Of a stretch of 64,000 nucleotides of DNA, positions 18,843 through 26,709 are shown in pieces. How positions within the stretch are numbered: position 1 is the stretch's first letter; the number at the start of each line of letters is the position of its first letter. The notes beneath the pieces are model-generated. The model did not search any database, was not told the DNA's origin, and saw nothing but the letters and a program-made list of their open reading frames with translations. Origin of the DNA: Ga0077555 sp963761475 (GTDB lineage Bacteria; Pseudomonadota; Alphaproteobacteria; Rhizobiales; Hyphomicrobiaceae); assembly GCA_963761475.1 (NCBI GenBank), contig CAVXGT010000015.1:62001-126000 (forward strand), in the 5' to 3' direction. Both the position numbers and the translations under genes were made by a program.

Positions 18843-20068
18843 CACACGATCTCCCCGGCAACGGCCGCTGCCACACACTCTTCCATACTGGCGAGTGCCG
18901 GTTGATAGCCGTAGCCGCCCAGAATGTTCACGATCTTGGCCGAGTTGCTCAACAGGCGCGTCCAGCCGTTGGCTTCGCCGATCTCGCGGGCGTACTGGTT
19001 GTAGTAGCAGGTGCCCTCCAGCACCTTGGCACCGGAACTTTCGATCGCCTCTACCAGTCGCATGCGCGTGGCATCGGCATAGACCTGGGGCGACGTGCAC
19101 ACGAGCAAGGGTACTTTCAGGGTCTTGCCGGCGCACAGGCGGGCGACGCGCTGCATCTCGATGAGAGACAACTGGGGGGCTGCGAAAACGACGACGTCGA
19201 CCTTATCGCCCTTAGCGCCGAAGCGCGAACGCATGGCATCGAGGGCGTCGGCGTCGACCGGCTCGGCAGTCAGCGCATCGCCGCCAACGTCGGCCAACCG
19301 GCCAGCTTCGGGCGTGATGGCGACCAGATGGAAGAGCGGGGTCGAGCCGTAGCTCGCCATGGCGGCGCCCAGGTGCTTGAGCTCGTCGGAGGTCGGGGCG
19401 ACGTCTATGCCCTCGATCACTGGCACCTCCCAATAGGAGCCCGACATCTGGCCGATCACGGCGCCGAGCACGCCCCAGTCGGTGAGCTCGCTGGGTTGCT
19501 TGCGCACCACGAAACGACGCGTTGCGCGCCGATTGCGGTCGAGGTGAAGGCCGTAGCGGGGCGTGCGGCCGGTCAGGCCGGCGGCAAGTGCCGACGGGCC
19601 ACCCTCGAAGTTGGAGCGGGCGCCACAGACGCTATTGGAATAGATGACGACGCCCGTATCACCGAAGGCCAGGTGCTCACCGCGGACAGGGGCCATGATG
19701 GTCTGGTAGTTGACGCAGGTGTTGGTCATCAAGATGCCCATCCGCGTGCACGCGGCAATGGTGCGACGGTCGAGATCGGCCATGGCCTCGGTTTGGCCGA
19801 GTGGGCGGTAGTAATTGAGGTCGACACCGCGGGGATCGGTGATCATCGGGACGACGACCTGGCCGCCCTCCTCGGCGATGTGCTCGAGAAAGGCGACGCC
19901 GGCTTCGCCTACCGATTCAGGATCGACCATCATGTGCGCCTGGCCGACGGGCACGAGATCCTCGGCATCGAAGACGCGGCCGACTTTGATCTGATGATCG
20001 ATGGCCCAGCGCTTGGCCGGTCCCATCTCGCCGGCCAGCATGGCCTCTTCTTCGGAATTGAGTTTCAT
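18842..20068 (-). CDS. Aconitase X catalytic (DUF521) large subunit
   Basis: 408 aa starting at the ATG at 20068 (MKLNSEEEAMLAGEMG); the frame extends 16 codons further but the family start is here. Characteristic cysteine motifs are present: TNTCVNYQ (Cys118) and NSVCGARSNFEGG (Cys148), plus a later GTCYYNQ, as expected for the iron-sulfur lyase fold. It would dehydrate a hydroxylated substrate. Bacterial two-subunit homologs act on cis-3-hydroxy-L-proline, but the neighbours here (hydrolase, luciferase-like monooxygenase, MFS transporter) are not the usual hydroxyproline genes, so another substrate is possible. First gene of the minus-strand operon. Confidence 0.87.
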   Translation of the reverse strand: MKLNSEEEAMLAGEMGPAKRWAIDHQIKVGRVFDAEDLVPVGQAHMMVDPESVGEAGVAFLEHIAEEGGQVVVPMITDPRGVDLNYYRPLGQTEAMADLDRRTIAACTRMGILMTNTCVNYQTIMAPVRGEHLAFGDTGVVIYSNSVCGARSNFEGGPSALAAGLTGRTPRYGLHLDRNRRATRRFVVRKQPSELTDWGVLGAVIGQMSGSYWEVPVIEGIDVAPTSDELKHLGAAMASYGSTPLFHLVAITPEAGRLADVGGDALTAEPVDADALDAMRSRFGAKGDKVDVVVFAAPQLSLIEMQRVARLCAGKTLKVPLLVCTSPQVYADATRMRLVEAIESSGAKVLEGTCYYNQYAREIGEANGWTRLLSNSAKIVNILGGYGYQPALASMEECVAAAVAGEIV

Positions 20069-20479
20069 CGCCACCATCCCGGCTGCTACGCCCCGCACCT
20101 GCCGATCGGCCGGCATCGGTAAGCCGCATCATCACTGCAGGGCCAGCCGGCGACAACTGCCCGTTGCGGCGCCTGGAATCGCGATATTCGACAGGATGGC
20201 AACCAAACGTTGGCGCCGCGCCGGCTTACCACCTGCAACGCCTTGATTGGCAAGGCGCAAAAAACATCCGCAACGCCAACAGTGCACGTAGCATTGTGCA
20301 AGGAAATGGCCTATCTGTGCACGTGTCCTGGGCGGTTTACGGCCCAGCGTCCGCTGCTGGCAGCGGCCGGCGGTTTAATGAAGAACGTTTTTCCGTCGCG
20401 ATGCGGCTCTACAACATCGTCCCTTCAAACGATTGTCACTTTCGTGATTGCGCCCGAGCGCGGCTCCTGGAGAACCTGC
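20069..20479. promoter_or_regulatory. Divergent intergenic region between aconitase X and MFS genes
   Basis: 411 bases without a convincing gene. It must hold the promoters for both divergent units. An inverted repeat TGCAC-N8-GTGCA is at 20283-20300, and the sequence GTGCACGT recurs at about 20316-20323. These could bind a regulator, but no matching regulator gene is next to them. Promoter boxes are not clear enough to place. Confidence 0.35.
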
Positions 20480-22474
20480 ATGTTGCAACGGGTCACGCAA
20501 GATCAGTCTGGGCGCACGCGGCCTTTGTGGCTGATCATGCTGTGCGCGGGGACAATCGTCGGCGTCGCCATGGGGTTGCGGCAGGTGATGGGCCTCTACC
20601 TGAAGCCGATGACAACCGAGCTCAACATCGGGCGTGAACCCTTCTCGATGGCGATGGCGATTGCCAACCTCGTTTGGGGTTTGGTCGCGATACCGCTGGG
20701 TGCCATTGCGGACCGGTATGGGGCCGGGCGGGTGCTGGCTCTTGGCGCGCTCTCGACGATGGGCGGCGTCTACCTGATGTATGCCGCGCAATCGGAGTGG
20801 GACCTTCTGCTAAGTGGCATTTTCATCGGCATCGGCGTCGGCGGCACGGGCATCACTTCGCTGGTCGGTGCCGTCGGACGAGCGGCGCCGCCTGAGAAAC
20901 GACCGCAAGCGATTGCCGCAATGGGCATGGCAGCGGGCATTGGCAGCTTCCTGGCCTTTCCCTACATTCACCTGTTCATCGAGACCTTGGGCTGGAAGGG
21001 CAGCCTGCTCGTCACCATCGCCACACTCGCCGTCATCCTACCGCTCGCGATACCGCTGGCGGGTAAGCCGCGGCAAGCGGCAGACCTGCAAAGGAGCCAG
21101 GGGCTCGGGGAGGCATTTTCGGAAGCGCTGAAGCATCCGAGCTTCTGGCTGCTGACGTTCGGCTTCTTCGTTTGCGGTTTCCACGTGGCGTTCTATGGCG
21201 TGCATCTGCCGGCGTTCGTCGCCGACAAGGGCATGCCGGGGAGTGTGGCCATTGCGGCGCTGACGGCCGTCGGCATTGCCAATATCATCGGCACGTTCCT
21301 TTCGGGCCAGTCGACCAAGTACATGCCCAAGCGGTTCGGCTTGAGCTTCATCTACTCCATGCGCTGCTTCGCCTTCCTCGGCCTTCTCTACCTGCCGATG
21401 ACGCCGGCGACGATCATCGGCATCAGCATCCTGCTCGGCCTGTTCTGGCTTTCGACGGTGCCACTGACGAGTTCACTGGTCGCCACGTTTTTTGGCCCGC
21501 AGTGGATGAGCATGCTGTTCGGGTTTGTGTTCCTGTCGCACCAACTCGGCTCGTTCGCCGGGCTGTGGCTCGCGGGCATGCTCTATGATGCCACGAAATC
21601 CTACGACCTGATGTGGTGGATCTGCATTGGGCTGGGCATTTTCGCAGCCCTCGTGCACCTGCCGATCCGCGAGCAGCCGGTTGCGCGAATGCTGGGCGAC
21701 GCGATGCGGCGCATCCGCGTCGAAATCACGCCGCATGTCATCGATCTCGGCCACCAGGTGATCCGCCTTGCGAACGTCACGAGTGTTGGCTACGGGGCGC
21801 ATCGCCCGCTCAGGCCCATCGGCGCGGCGTTGCTGGCGGGAGGCGTGGGACTGGCCGGGCTCGATGTACTGCGTGGATGGCTGATGCCGGGATGGCAAGG
21901 CCTGCCCGCGACGGCGCTGTGGGTCGCCGGCGCGACGGCGTGCCTCGGCATGGCGATCAGCTTCGTCTCAACGCGCAGGGTGATGATCCGCACCGCCGAC
22001 GGCAATGTGGCGGTGCTGGCGAGTCCGGACCGCCTTGCCGCCGAGGCCCTCGTCGGGCAGGTGCGGGAAGCGATCGCAAGGCCCTTGCCGGCGGTTGCGC
22101 GGGCCCACATCCAGCCGGCTGGTGCGCCTCTCGGCCTGATCGCCGCTACGACCGATATGGCAACGACAGGTCACGTGCTCCAGGCGACACACCGGCACGG
22201 CCCGCTGCCTGACGTCTTGCCCGCGGGTCCCACCGAAGCCCAGCTCGCATTATGGCAAGTGATGGCCTGCATCGAGCGAGGCGAGGTGCAGCACAAGCCG
22301 ACATTGCTGGAGCTCCTGCAGGTCGTCGACGGCTACCTGTCGGGCAAGGGCTCGCGTGGCGATGCCGACGCGCATTGGAAGAGCTTTGCCGAGTATGCCG
22401 GGCATTACCTGATGGCCGTGCCGTCGCTGGCACCGAGCATCAACCGGTTCGAGGCGGCCTTCTTTCGACGCTGA
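20480..22474 (+). CDS. MFS transporter fused to a C-terminal DUF6232-like domain
   Basis: 664 aa. Residues 1 to about 410 are a complete 12-segment major facilitator, monocarboxylate-transporter-like, with the loop motif GAIADRYGAGR after segment 2. The next about 250 residues are not part of normal MFS proteins: RRIRVEITPHVIDLGHQVI, two membrane segments, then STRRVMIRTADGNVAVLAS, resembling the DUF6232 pattern. The ATG at 20480 follows a GGAG; the frame is open 270 bases upstream without protein-like sequence. Divergent to the aconitase X operon, so it may import that substrate. The fused tail is unusual. Confidence 0.75.
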   Translation: MLQRVTQDQSGRTRPLWLIMLCAGTIVGVAMGLRQVMGLYLKPMTTELNIGREPFSMAMAIANLVWGLVAIPLGAIADRYGAGRVLALGALSTMGGVYLMYAAQSEWDLLLSGIFIGIGVGGTGITSLVGAVGRAAPPEKRPQAIAAMGMAAGIGSFLAFPYIHLFIETLGWKGSLLVTIATLAVILPLAIPLAGKPRQAADLQRSQGLGEAFSEALKHPSFWLLTFGFFVCGFHVAFYGVHLPAFVADKGMPGSVAIAALTAVGIANIIGTFLSGQSTKYMPKRFGLSFIYSMRCFAFLGLLYLPMTPATIIGISILLGLFWLSTVPLTSSLVATFFGPQWMSMLFGFVFLSHQLGSFAGLWLAGMLYDATKSYDLMWWICIGLGIFAALVHLPIREQPVARMLGDAMRRIRVEITPHVIDLGHQVIRLANVTSVGYGAHRPLRPIGAALLAGGVGLAGLDVLRGWLMPGWQGLPATALWVAGATACLGMAISFVSTRRVMIRTADGNVAVLASPDRLAAEALVGQVREAIARPLPAVARAHIQPAGAPLGLIAATTDMATTGHVLQATHRHGPLPDVLPAGPTEAQLALWQVMACIERGEVQHKPTLLELLQVVDGYLSGKGSRGDADAHWKSFAEYAGHYLMAVPSLAPSINRFEAAFFRR

Positions 22475-22702
22475 TGCCTTAGCCTTGCCGTCGTCCGAAG
22501 CACGATCCCCAGCGGGTTGTGTTGCGCCTGCAGGCCATGTCGCGCACATCGTGCAGCCATTGCGCCAAGCAGAACGCCTGCACATGCTGATCACTCGCGC
22601 GCCTTGCCTCCTTTTTCGCATAGTCAGGCGGCACCTGTTTGCCGGCCAGCGGGTTGTTTGCCTGTTTTTTAATCGAAATATTTATTGCCCACCTTTCCTC
22701 CA

Positions 22703-22723
22703 TTGATCGGATCTGCCGATTAA
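22703..22723. promoter_or_regulatory. Inverted repeat in the AT-rich nirB upstream region
   Basis: TTGATCGG (22703-22710) and CCGATTAA (22716-22723) are inverted with one mismatch and a 5-base spacer. The site lies about 115 bases upstream of the sigma-54 type promoter within a segment that is notably AT-rich against the surroundings. It could be an activator site; the binding protein is unknown. Confidence 0.3.
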
Positions 22724-22727
22724 TTTT

Positions 22728-22743
22728 TGTGCGCCGCCGCACA
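22728..22743. promoter_or_regulatory. Candidate enhancer (NtrC-like) palindrome upstream of nirB
   Basis: TGTGCG (22728-22733) and CGCACA (22738-22743) form a perfect inverted repeat with a 4-base spacer, 90-105 bases upstream of the sigma-54 type promoter, where activator sites are expected. It resembles NtrC sites (TGCAC...GTGCA) only loosely. A second GCAC-ATC-GTGC palindrome is at about 22544-22554. Confidence 0.3.
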
Positions 22744-22832
22744 CCTGCCCGGTTCCTTCCATCCCGAACAGTTTTTCCTTTTTACATTTGTTTTCATTTA
22801 TTTATATGCGATCCAGAATAGCCCTTCCCGGC

Positions 22833-22849
22833 TTGGCATACCTCTTGCT
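22833..22849 (+). promoter_or_regulatory. Sigma-54 promoter of the nitrite reductase operon
   Basis: TTGGCATACCTCTTGCT matches the sigma-54 consensus (TTGGCACG-N4-TTGCT) closely, with the invariant GG at 22835-22836 and GC at 22847-22848 spaced correctly. The predicted transcription start is near 22860, about 45 bases before the nirB ATG. This implies nitrogen control through an enhancer-binding protein such as NtrC. Confidence 0.75.
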
Positions 22850-22904
22850 CTCGTTAATATTGTGCACTGCAGCGATGTCGCTGAGCGCTTGAGCAGGGGG
22901 TTCG

Positions 22905-25403
22905 ATGAGCGAGGAATTTGTCAAAACGCGCCTCGTCGTGATCGGCAACGGCATGGCTCCTGGCCGTGCCCTCGAACGCCTCTTCGAGGCGGCGCCCGAT
23001 GCCTATGACGTCACCATCTTCAACGCCGAGCCGCGGGTGAATTACGACCGGATCATGCTGTCGCCGGTGCTTGCTGGCGAAAAGACGTTCGAGGATATCG
23101 TGATCCACGGCGACGGCTGGTACGTGCAGCACGGTGTCACGCTGTTCAAGGGCGCCAAAGTCACCGGCATCGACCGGCAAGCCAGAACGGTCACCGCTTC
23201 GTTCGTGGGATCGCCTTCGGGGCTCGAAGCCCGCCAGCCTCCGGTGACGGTCCCCTATGACCGCTTGATCATCGCAACGGGGTCACAGCCGATCATCATT
23301 CCGGTGCCCGGCCACGACCTCGCCGGCGTGCTCTCCTACCGCGACCTCGATGACGTGCACGGCATGTTGCTCGCCGCCAAGTCGCGCGGCCATGCCGTGG
23401 TGATCGGGGGCGGGCTGCTCGGGCTCGAGGCCGCAGCGGGGCTCAAAGAGCAGGGCATGGACGTGACCTTGCTCCACCTCATGCCGACCCTGATGGAGCG
23501 CCAGCTCGATTCCGTCGCCGGGCACCTGTTGCGGCGCGCAATTGAGGCGCGGGGCATTCGCGTCATCACGCGTGCCAATACAAAAGCCATCCGGGGGACG
23601 AAAAGGGTCGAGGCGGTCGAGCTCGAGGACGGAACGGTGCTGCCCGCCGATCTTGTCGTGATGGCGGTCGGCATCCGGCCCAACGCTGGGCTGGCGAAGG
23701 CGGCAGGGCTCGCAGTCAACCGCGGCATCGCCGTCGATGCGACGATGCGCACCAGCGATGCCGACATCTTTGCGCTCGGCGAATGCGCCGAGGCCGACGG
23801 GCAGGTGTTTGGACTGGTCGCCCCGCTCTATGACATGGCCAATGTAGTGGCGGCCCAACTTGGCGGCGATGCAGAGGCGCGCTTCAAGGCAGCGGCGACG
23901 GCAACCAAGCTCAAGGTGACGGGCATCCAACTCTATTCGGCCGGCGACTTTGCGGAGGGGCCGGATCGCGAGGAGATCGTGCTCAGGGACGGCGCGCGCG
24001 GCAATTATCGTCGGGTCGTGCTCAAGGACAATCGCATCATCGGCGTCGTGATGTACGGCAACACCGGTGATGGCCCCTGGTTTTTCGACCTGCTGAAGCG
24101 GGCGGTCGACGTTTCGGAGATGCGCGAGACCCTCATCTTCGGTCCGACCCTTACCGGCGGCCACCCGCTCGATCCAGCCGCGGCAGTGGCGGCGTTGCCG
24201 GATGATGCGGAAGTGTGCGGCTGCAACGGCGTGTGCAAGGGGCGGATCACCGGCGCCATCGCCGGGCTCGGGCTGAAATCTCTCGACGATGTTCGGGTGC
24301 ATACCAAGGCCTCGGCCTCGTGCGGCTCGTGCTCGGGTCTCGTCGAACAGATCCTGAAGGCGCAACTTGGCGATGCCTACAATCCCGGCGCGGTGCAGCC
24401 GATGTGCGGATGCACGGTGCTTGGCCATGACGATGTGCGCCGGCTGATCGTCGCCAACCAGCTCAAGACGATTGCCGACGTGATGCAATCGCTGGAGTGG
24501 AAGACATCGTGCGGGTGTGCGAAGTGCCGGCCTGCGCTCAACTATTATCTGATCTCGAGCTGGCCCGGCGAATACGAGGACGACAGCCAATCGCGCTACA
24601 TCAACGAGCGCGTGCACGCCAACATCCAGAAGGACGGCACCTACTCGGTCGTGCCGCGGATGTGGGGCGGCATGACGAGCGCCAAAGAGCTGCGCGCCAT
24701 CGCCGATGTCGTCGAGAAGTACAATATTCCCGCCGTCAAATGCACGGGCGGGCAGCGCATCGATATGCTCGGTGTGCGCAAGGAGGATTTGCCGGCGGTG
24801 TGGGCGGATCTCAATGCGGCGGGCATGATTTCGGGTGCGGCCTACGCCAAGGGGCTGCGCACGGTCAAGACTTGCGTCGGCAGCGACTGGTGCAGGTTCG
24901 GGACGCAGGACTCGACAGGACTCGGCATCAAGCTTGAGAAGTTCATGTGGGGCTCGTGGACGCCGGCGAAGGTCAAGCTCGCCGTCTCGGGCTGCCCCCG
25001 CAACTGCGCGGAAGCCACCTGCAAGGACATCGGCGTGATCTGCGTCGAGAGCGGCTACGACATTCATTTCGCAGGCGCTGCCGGTCTCGACATCAAGGGC
25101 ACGGAACTGCTGTGCCACGTTGCCACCGAGGACGAGGCGATCGTCGTCATCGCAGCACTGACGCAGCTCTACCGTGTGCAGGGCCGCTATCTCGAGCGCA
25201 TCTACAAATGGGCAAAGCGCGTTGGTCTCGACACGATCCGTGCCCAGGTCGTCGACGATCCGGTGCGCCGCCAAGCCCTTTATGACGGGTTCGTCCACGC
25301 GCAATCCTTCCTGCAAACCGATCCCTGGGCCGAGCGCGTCAGGGGCAAGGATGCGCACGAGTTCGCTGCCATGGCCGAAATCAAGCTGGAGGCTGCGGAA
25401 TGA
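22905..25403 (+). CDS. nirB: Assimilatory NAD(P)H nitrite reductase large subunit NirB
   Basis: 832 aa, normal length. In order: FAD/NAD(P)H module (VVIGNGMAPGR at the start, then GGGLLGLEAAAGLKEQG near residue 170), a BFD-like [2Fe-2S] domain (CGCNGVCKG near residue 436 and the following CGSCSG), and the siroheme/[4Fe-4S] reductase domain with CVGSDWCRFG (about 655) and SGCPRNCAEATC (about 696), whose cysteines bind the cluster bridged to siroheme. It reduces nitrite to ammonium in the cytoplasm using NAD(P)H. Its stop overlaps nirD (ATGA). A sigma-54 promoter precedes it and cysG, needed for siroheme, follows in the same run. Confidence 0.95.
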   Translation: MSEEFVKTRLVVIGNGMAPGRALERLFEAAPDAYDVTIFNAEPRVNYDRIMLSPVLAGEKTFEDIVIHGDGWYVQHGVTLFKGAKVTGIDRQARTVTASFVGSPSGLEARQPPVTVPYDRLIIATGSQPIIIPVPGHDLAGVLSYRDLDDVHGMLLAAKSRGHAVVIGGGLLGLEAAAGLKEQGMDVTLLHLMPTLMERQLDSVAGHLLRRAIEARGIRVITRANTKAIRGTKRVEAVELEDGTVLPADLVVMAVGIRPNAGLAKAAGLAVNRGIAVDATMRTSDADIFALGECAEADGQVFGLVAPLYDMANVVAAQLGGDAEARFKAAATATKLKVTGIQLYSAGDFAEGPDREEIVLRDGARGNYRRVVLKDNRIIGVVMYGNTGDGPWFFDLLKRAVDVSEMRETLIFGPTLTGGHPLDPAAAVAALPDDAEVCGCNGVCKGRITGAIAGLGLKSLDDVRVHTKASASCGSCSGLVEQILKAQLGDAYNPGAVQPMCGCTVLGHDDVRRLIVANQLKTIADVMQSLEWKTSCGCAKCRPALNYYLISSWPGEYEDDSQSRYINERVHANIQKDGTYSVVPRMWGGMTSAKELRAIADVVEKYNIPAVKCTGGQRIDMLGVRKEDLPAVWADLNAAGMISGAAYAKGLRTVKTCVGSDWCRFGTQDSTGLGIKLEKFMWGSWTPAKVKLAVSGCPRNCAEATCKDIGVICVESGYDIHFAGAAGLDIKGTELLCHVATEDEAIVVIAALTQLYRVQGRYLERIYKWAKRVGLDTIRAQVVDDPVRRQALYDGFVHAQSFLQTDPWAERVRGKDAHEFAAMAEIKLEAAE

Positions 25404-25741
25404 GCGGGAAGAACGAGCGCTGGAAGCTCGTCGGTACACTTGAGGCGATCCCGCGACGAGGGGCGCGATGCGTGCACATCGGAGACACGACGATTGCCGT
25501 CTTCCGCACGATCGATGACCGCGTGTTCGCTTTGGAGGACCGCTGTCCACACAAGGCCGGCCGCCTCAGCCAGGGCATTGTGCACGACGGTTGCGTCACC
25601 TGCCCGCTGCACAACTGGGTGATCTCTCTCGATACCGGCGTTGCGCAGGGCGCCGACGTCGGCTCGACGCCGAGCTATCCCGTCCGCCTCGAGGATGGGC
25701 GCATCTATCTCGACCTTACCGCCAACCTCGTCGCCCGTTGA
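25400..25741 (+). CDS. nirD: Nitrite reductase small subunit NirD
   Basis: 113 aa Rieske-fold protein whose ATG overlaps the nirB stop by four bases. It contains CPHK and, 18 residues later, CPLHNW, so both Rieske-type Cys/His pairs are present; several NirD proteins, including the enterobacterial one, have lost them. This copy may therefore still hold a [2Fe-2S] cluster. It binds NirB and is needed for full nitrite reductase activity. Length and position are typical. Confidence 0.9.
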   Translation: MSGKNERWKLVGTLEAIPRRGARCVHIGDTTIAVFRTIDDRVFALEDRCPHKAGRLSQGIVHDGCVTCPLHNWVISLDTGVAQGADVGSTPSYPVRLEDGRIYLDLTANLVAR

Positions 25742-25772
25742 CCACAGGCTTCTCCACCAGAAAGGACTGAGC

Positions 25773-26618
25773 ATGTCTTACGTCACTCCACAGGAGTTCG
25801 CCTCCAAGATGATCGAGGCCGGTGAATCCAAGGTCTTCATGTCGACCAAGGACACGCTCATCCGTGCCTACATGGCCGGCGCGATTCTTGCGCTTGCAGC
25901 CGCCTTCGCGGTGACAGTTGCCGTCAATACGGGCCAGTTCCTGATCGGCGCCCTGCTCTTCCCGGTCGGGTTCTGCATGCTGTACCTGCTTGGGTTCGAC
26001 CTGCTGACGGGTGTGTTCACGCTGGCGCCACTGGCGCTGCTCGCCAAACGGCCTGGCGTCACGTGGGGCGGCGTGTTCCGCAACTGGGGTCTGGTCTTCA
26101 TCGGCAACTTCGCTGGCGCGCTGACGACAGCCGTGTTCATGGCGATCATCTTCACGATGGGTTTCACGCAAGCGCCGGACGCGGTCGGCCAGAAGATCGG
26201 CGTCATTGGTGAATCGCGCACGCTTGGATACGCGGCGGCCGGATACGCGGGCATGCTGACGCTCTTCATCCGCGCGGTGATGTGCAACTGGATGGTCTCG
26301 ACGGGCGTCGTTGCTGCGATGATGTCGACGTCGGTCTCGGGCAAGGTGATCGCGATGTGGATGCCGATCCTCGTGTTCTTCTACCTCGGCTTCGAGCATT
26401 CGATCGTCAACATGTACCTTTTCCCATCAGGCATCATGCTCGGCGGCAAGTTCACATGGGTCGACTACTTCCTGTGGAACGAGATCCCGACTGTGATCGG
26501 CAATCTGGTTGGCGGGCTGACCTTCGTCGGCGGCATGATCTACGCCACCCACTACAAGACTTCACCCAGCACGAATGCCGGCTACCCGGGTGGCAAGTAC
26601 CCGGTGGCTGCTGAGTGA
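25773..26618 (+). CDS. Formate/nitrite transporter family channel (NirC/FocA-like)
   Basis: 281 aa with six hydrophobic segments. FNT-type features include an N-terminal cytoplasmic helix (MSYVTPQEFASKMIEAG), the segment-2 break (LLGFDLLTGVFTLAP) and the segment-5 region (FEHSIVNMYLFPSGIM), which line the selectivity site. It starts 31 bases after nirD, with the SD-like AAGGA just before. Next to nirBD it most likely brings in nitrite, though a formate or bidirectional role cannot be excluded. Confidence 0.88.
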   Translation: MSYVTPQEFASKMIEAGESKVFMSTKDTLIRAYMAGAILALAAAFAVTVAVNTGQFLIGALLFPVGFCMLYLLGFDLLTGVFTLAPLALLAKRPGVTWGGVFRNWGLVFIGNFAGALTTAVFMAIIFTMGFTQAPDAVGQKIGVIGESRTLGYAAAGYAGMLTLFIRAVMCNWMVSTGVVAAMMSTSVSGKVIAMWMPILVFFYLGFEHSIVNMYLFPSGIMLGGKFTWVDYFLWNEIPTVIGNLVGGLTFVGGMIYATHYKTSPSTNAGYPGGKYPVAAE

Positions 26619-26625
26619 TTGGCCG

Positions 26626-26651
26626 GGCAACTCCGAGGACACGGAGTTGCC
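26626..26651 (+). other. Strong RNA hairpin 1 between the FNT channel and kinase genes
   Basis: GGCAACTCCG (26626-26635) pairs perfectly with CGGAGTTGCC (26642-26651), a 10-bp stem with a six-base loop (AGGACA), starting only 8 bases after the channel gene stop. The hexaloop begins with A but has no G at position 4, so the ANTAR-target pattern is not met. Confidence 0.65.
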
Positions 26652-26652
26652 A

Positions 26653-26684
26653 GACGGTCCCAGCCGGGCATGGGCGGGACCGTC
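26653..26684 (+). other. Strong RNA hairpin 2 between the FNT channel and kinase genes
   Basis: GACGGTCCC (26653-26661) pairs with GGGACCGTC (26676-26684), a 9-bp perfect stem; GCC (26663-26665) and GGC (26673-26675) can extend it by three pairs past a bulged A. It directly follows hairpin 1 and ends 25 bases before the kinase ATG. No U-tract follows, so partial termination, RNA processing or 3' end protection are all possible. Confidence 0.6.
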
Positions 26685-26709
26685 GCGCTCACGAAGGCGG
26701 AAGGCAGTG

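Noticed and set aside
18902..20122. 406-codon + strand frame opposite the aconitase X large subunit
   Set aside because: Antisense shadow; protein is Gly/Ala/Arg/His-rich without domains.
20283..20300. TGCAC-N8-GTGCA as an NtrC site
   Set aside because: The spacer is one base longer than the usual NtrC pattern and no sigma-54 promoter follows; left as an unassigned repeat.
23283..25550. Very long open frame (755 codons) on the minus strand opposite nirB
   Set aside because: It mirrors the high-GC third-position pattern of nirB; the product has no family likeness, while the + strand is a textbook NirB.
26626..26684. Tandem hairpins as an ANTAR (NasR/NasT) antitermination element
   Set aside because: The hexaloop lacks G at position 4, the second loop is too large, and there is no terminator U-tract or leader position; kept only as unexplained hairpins.
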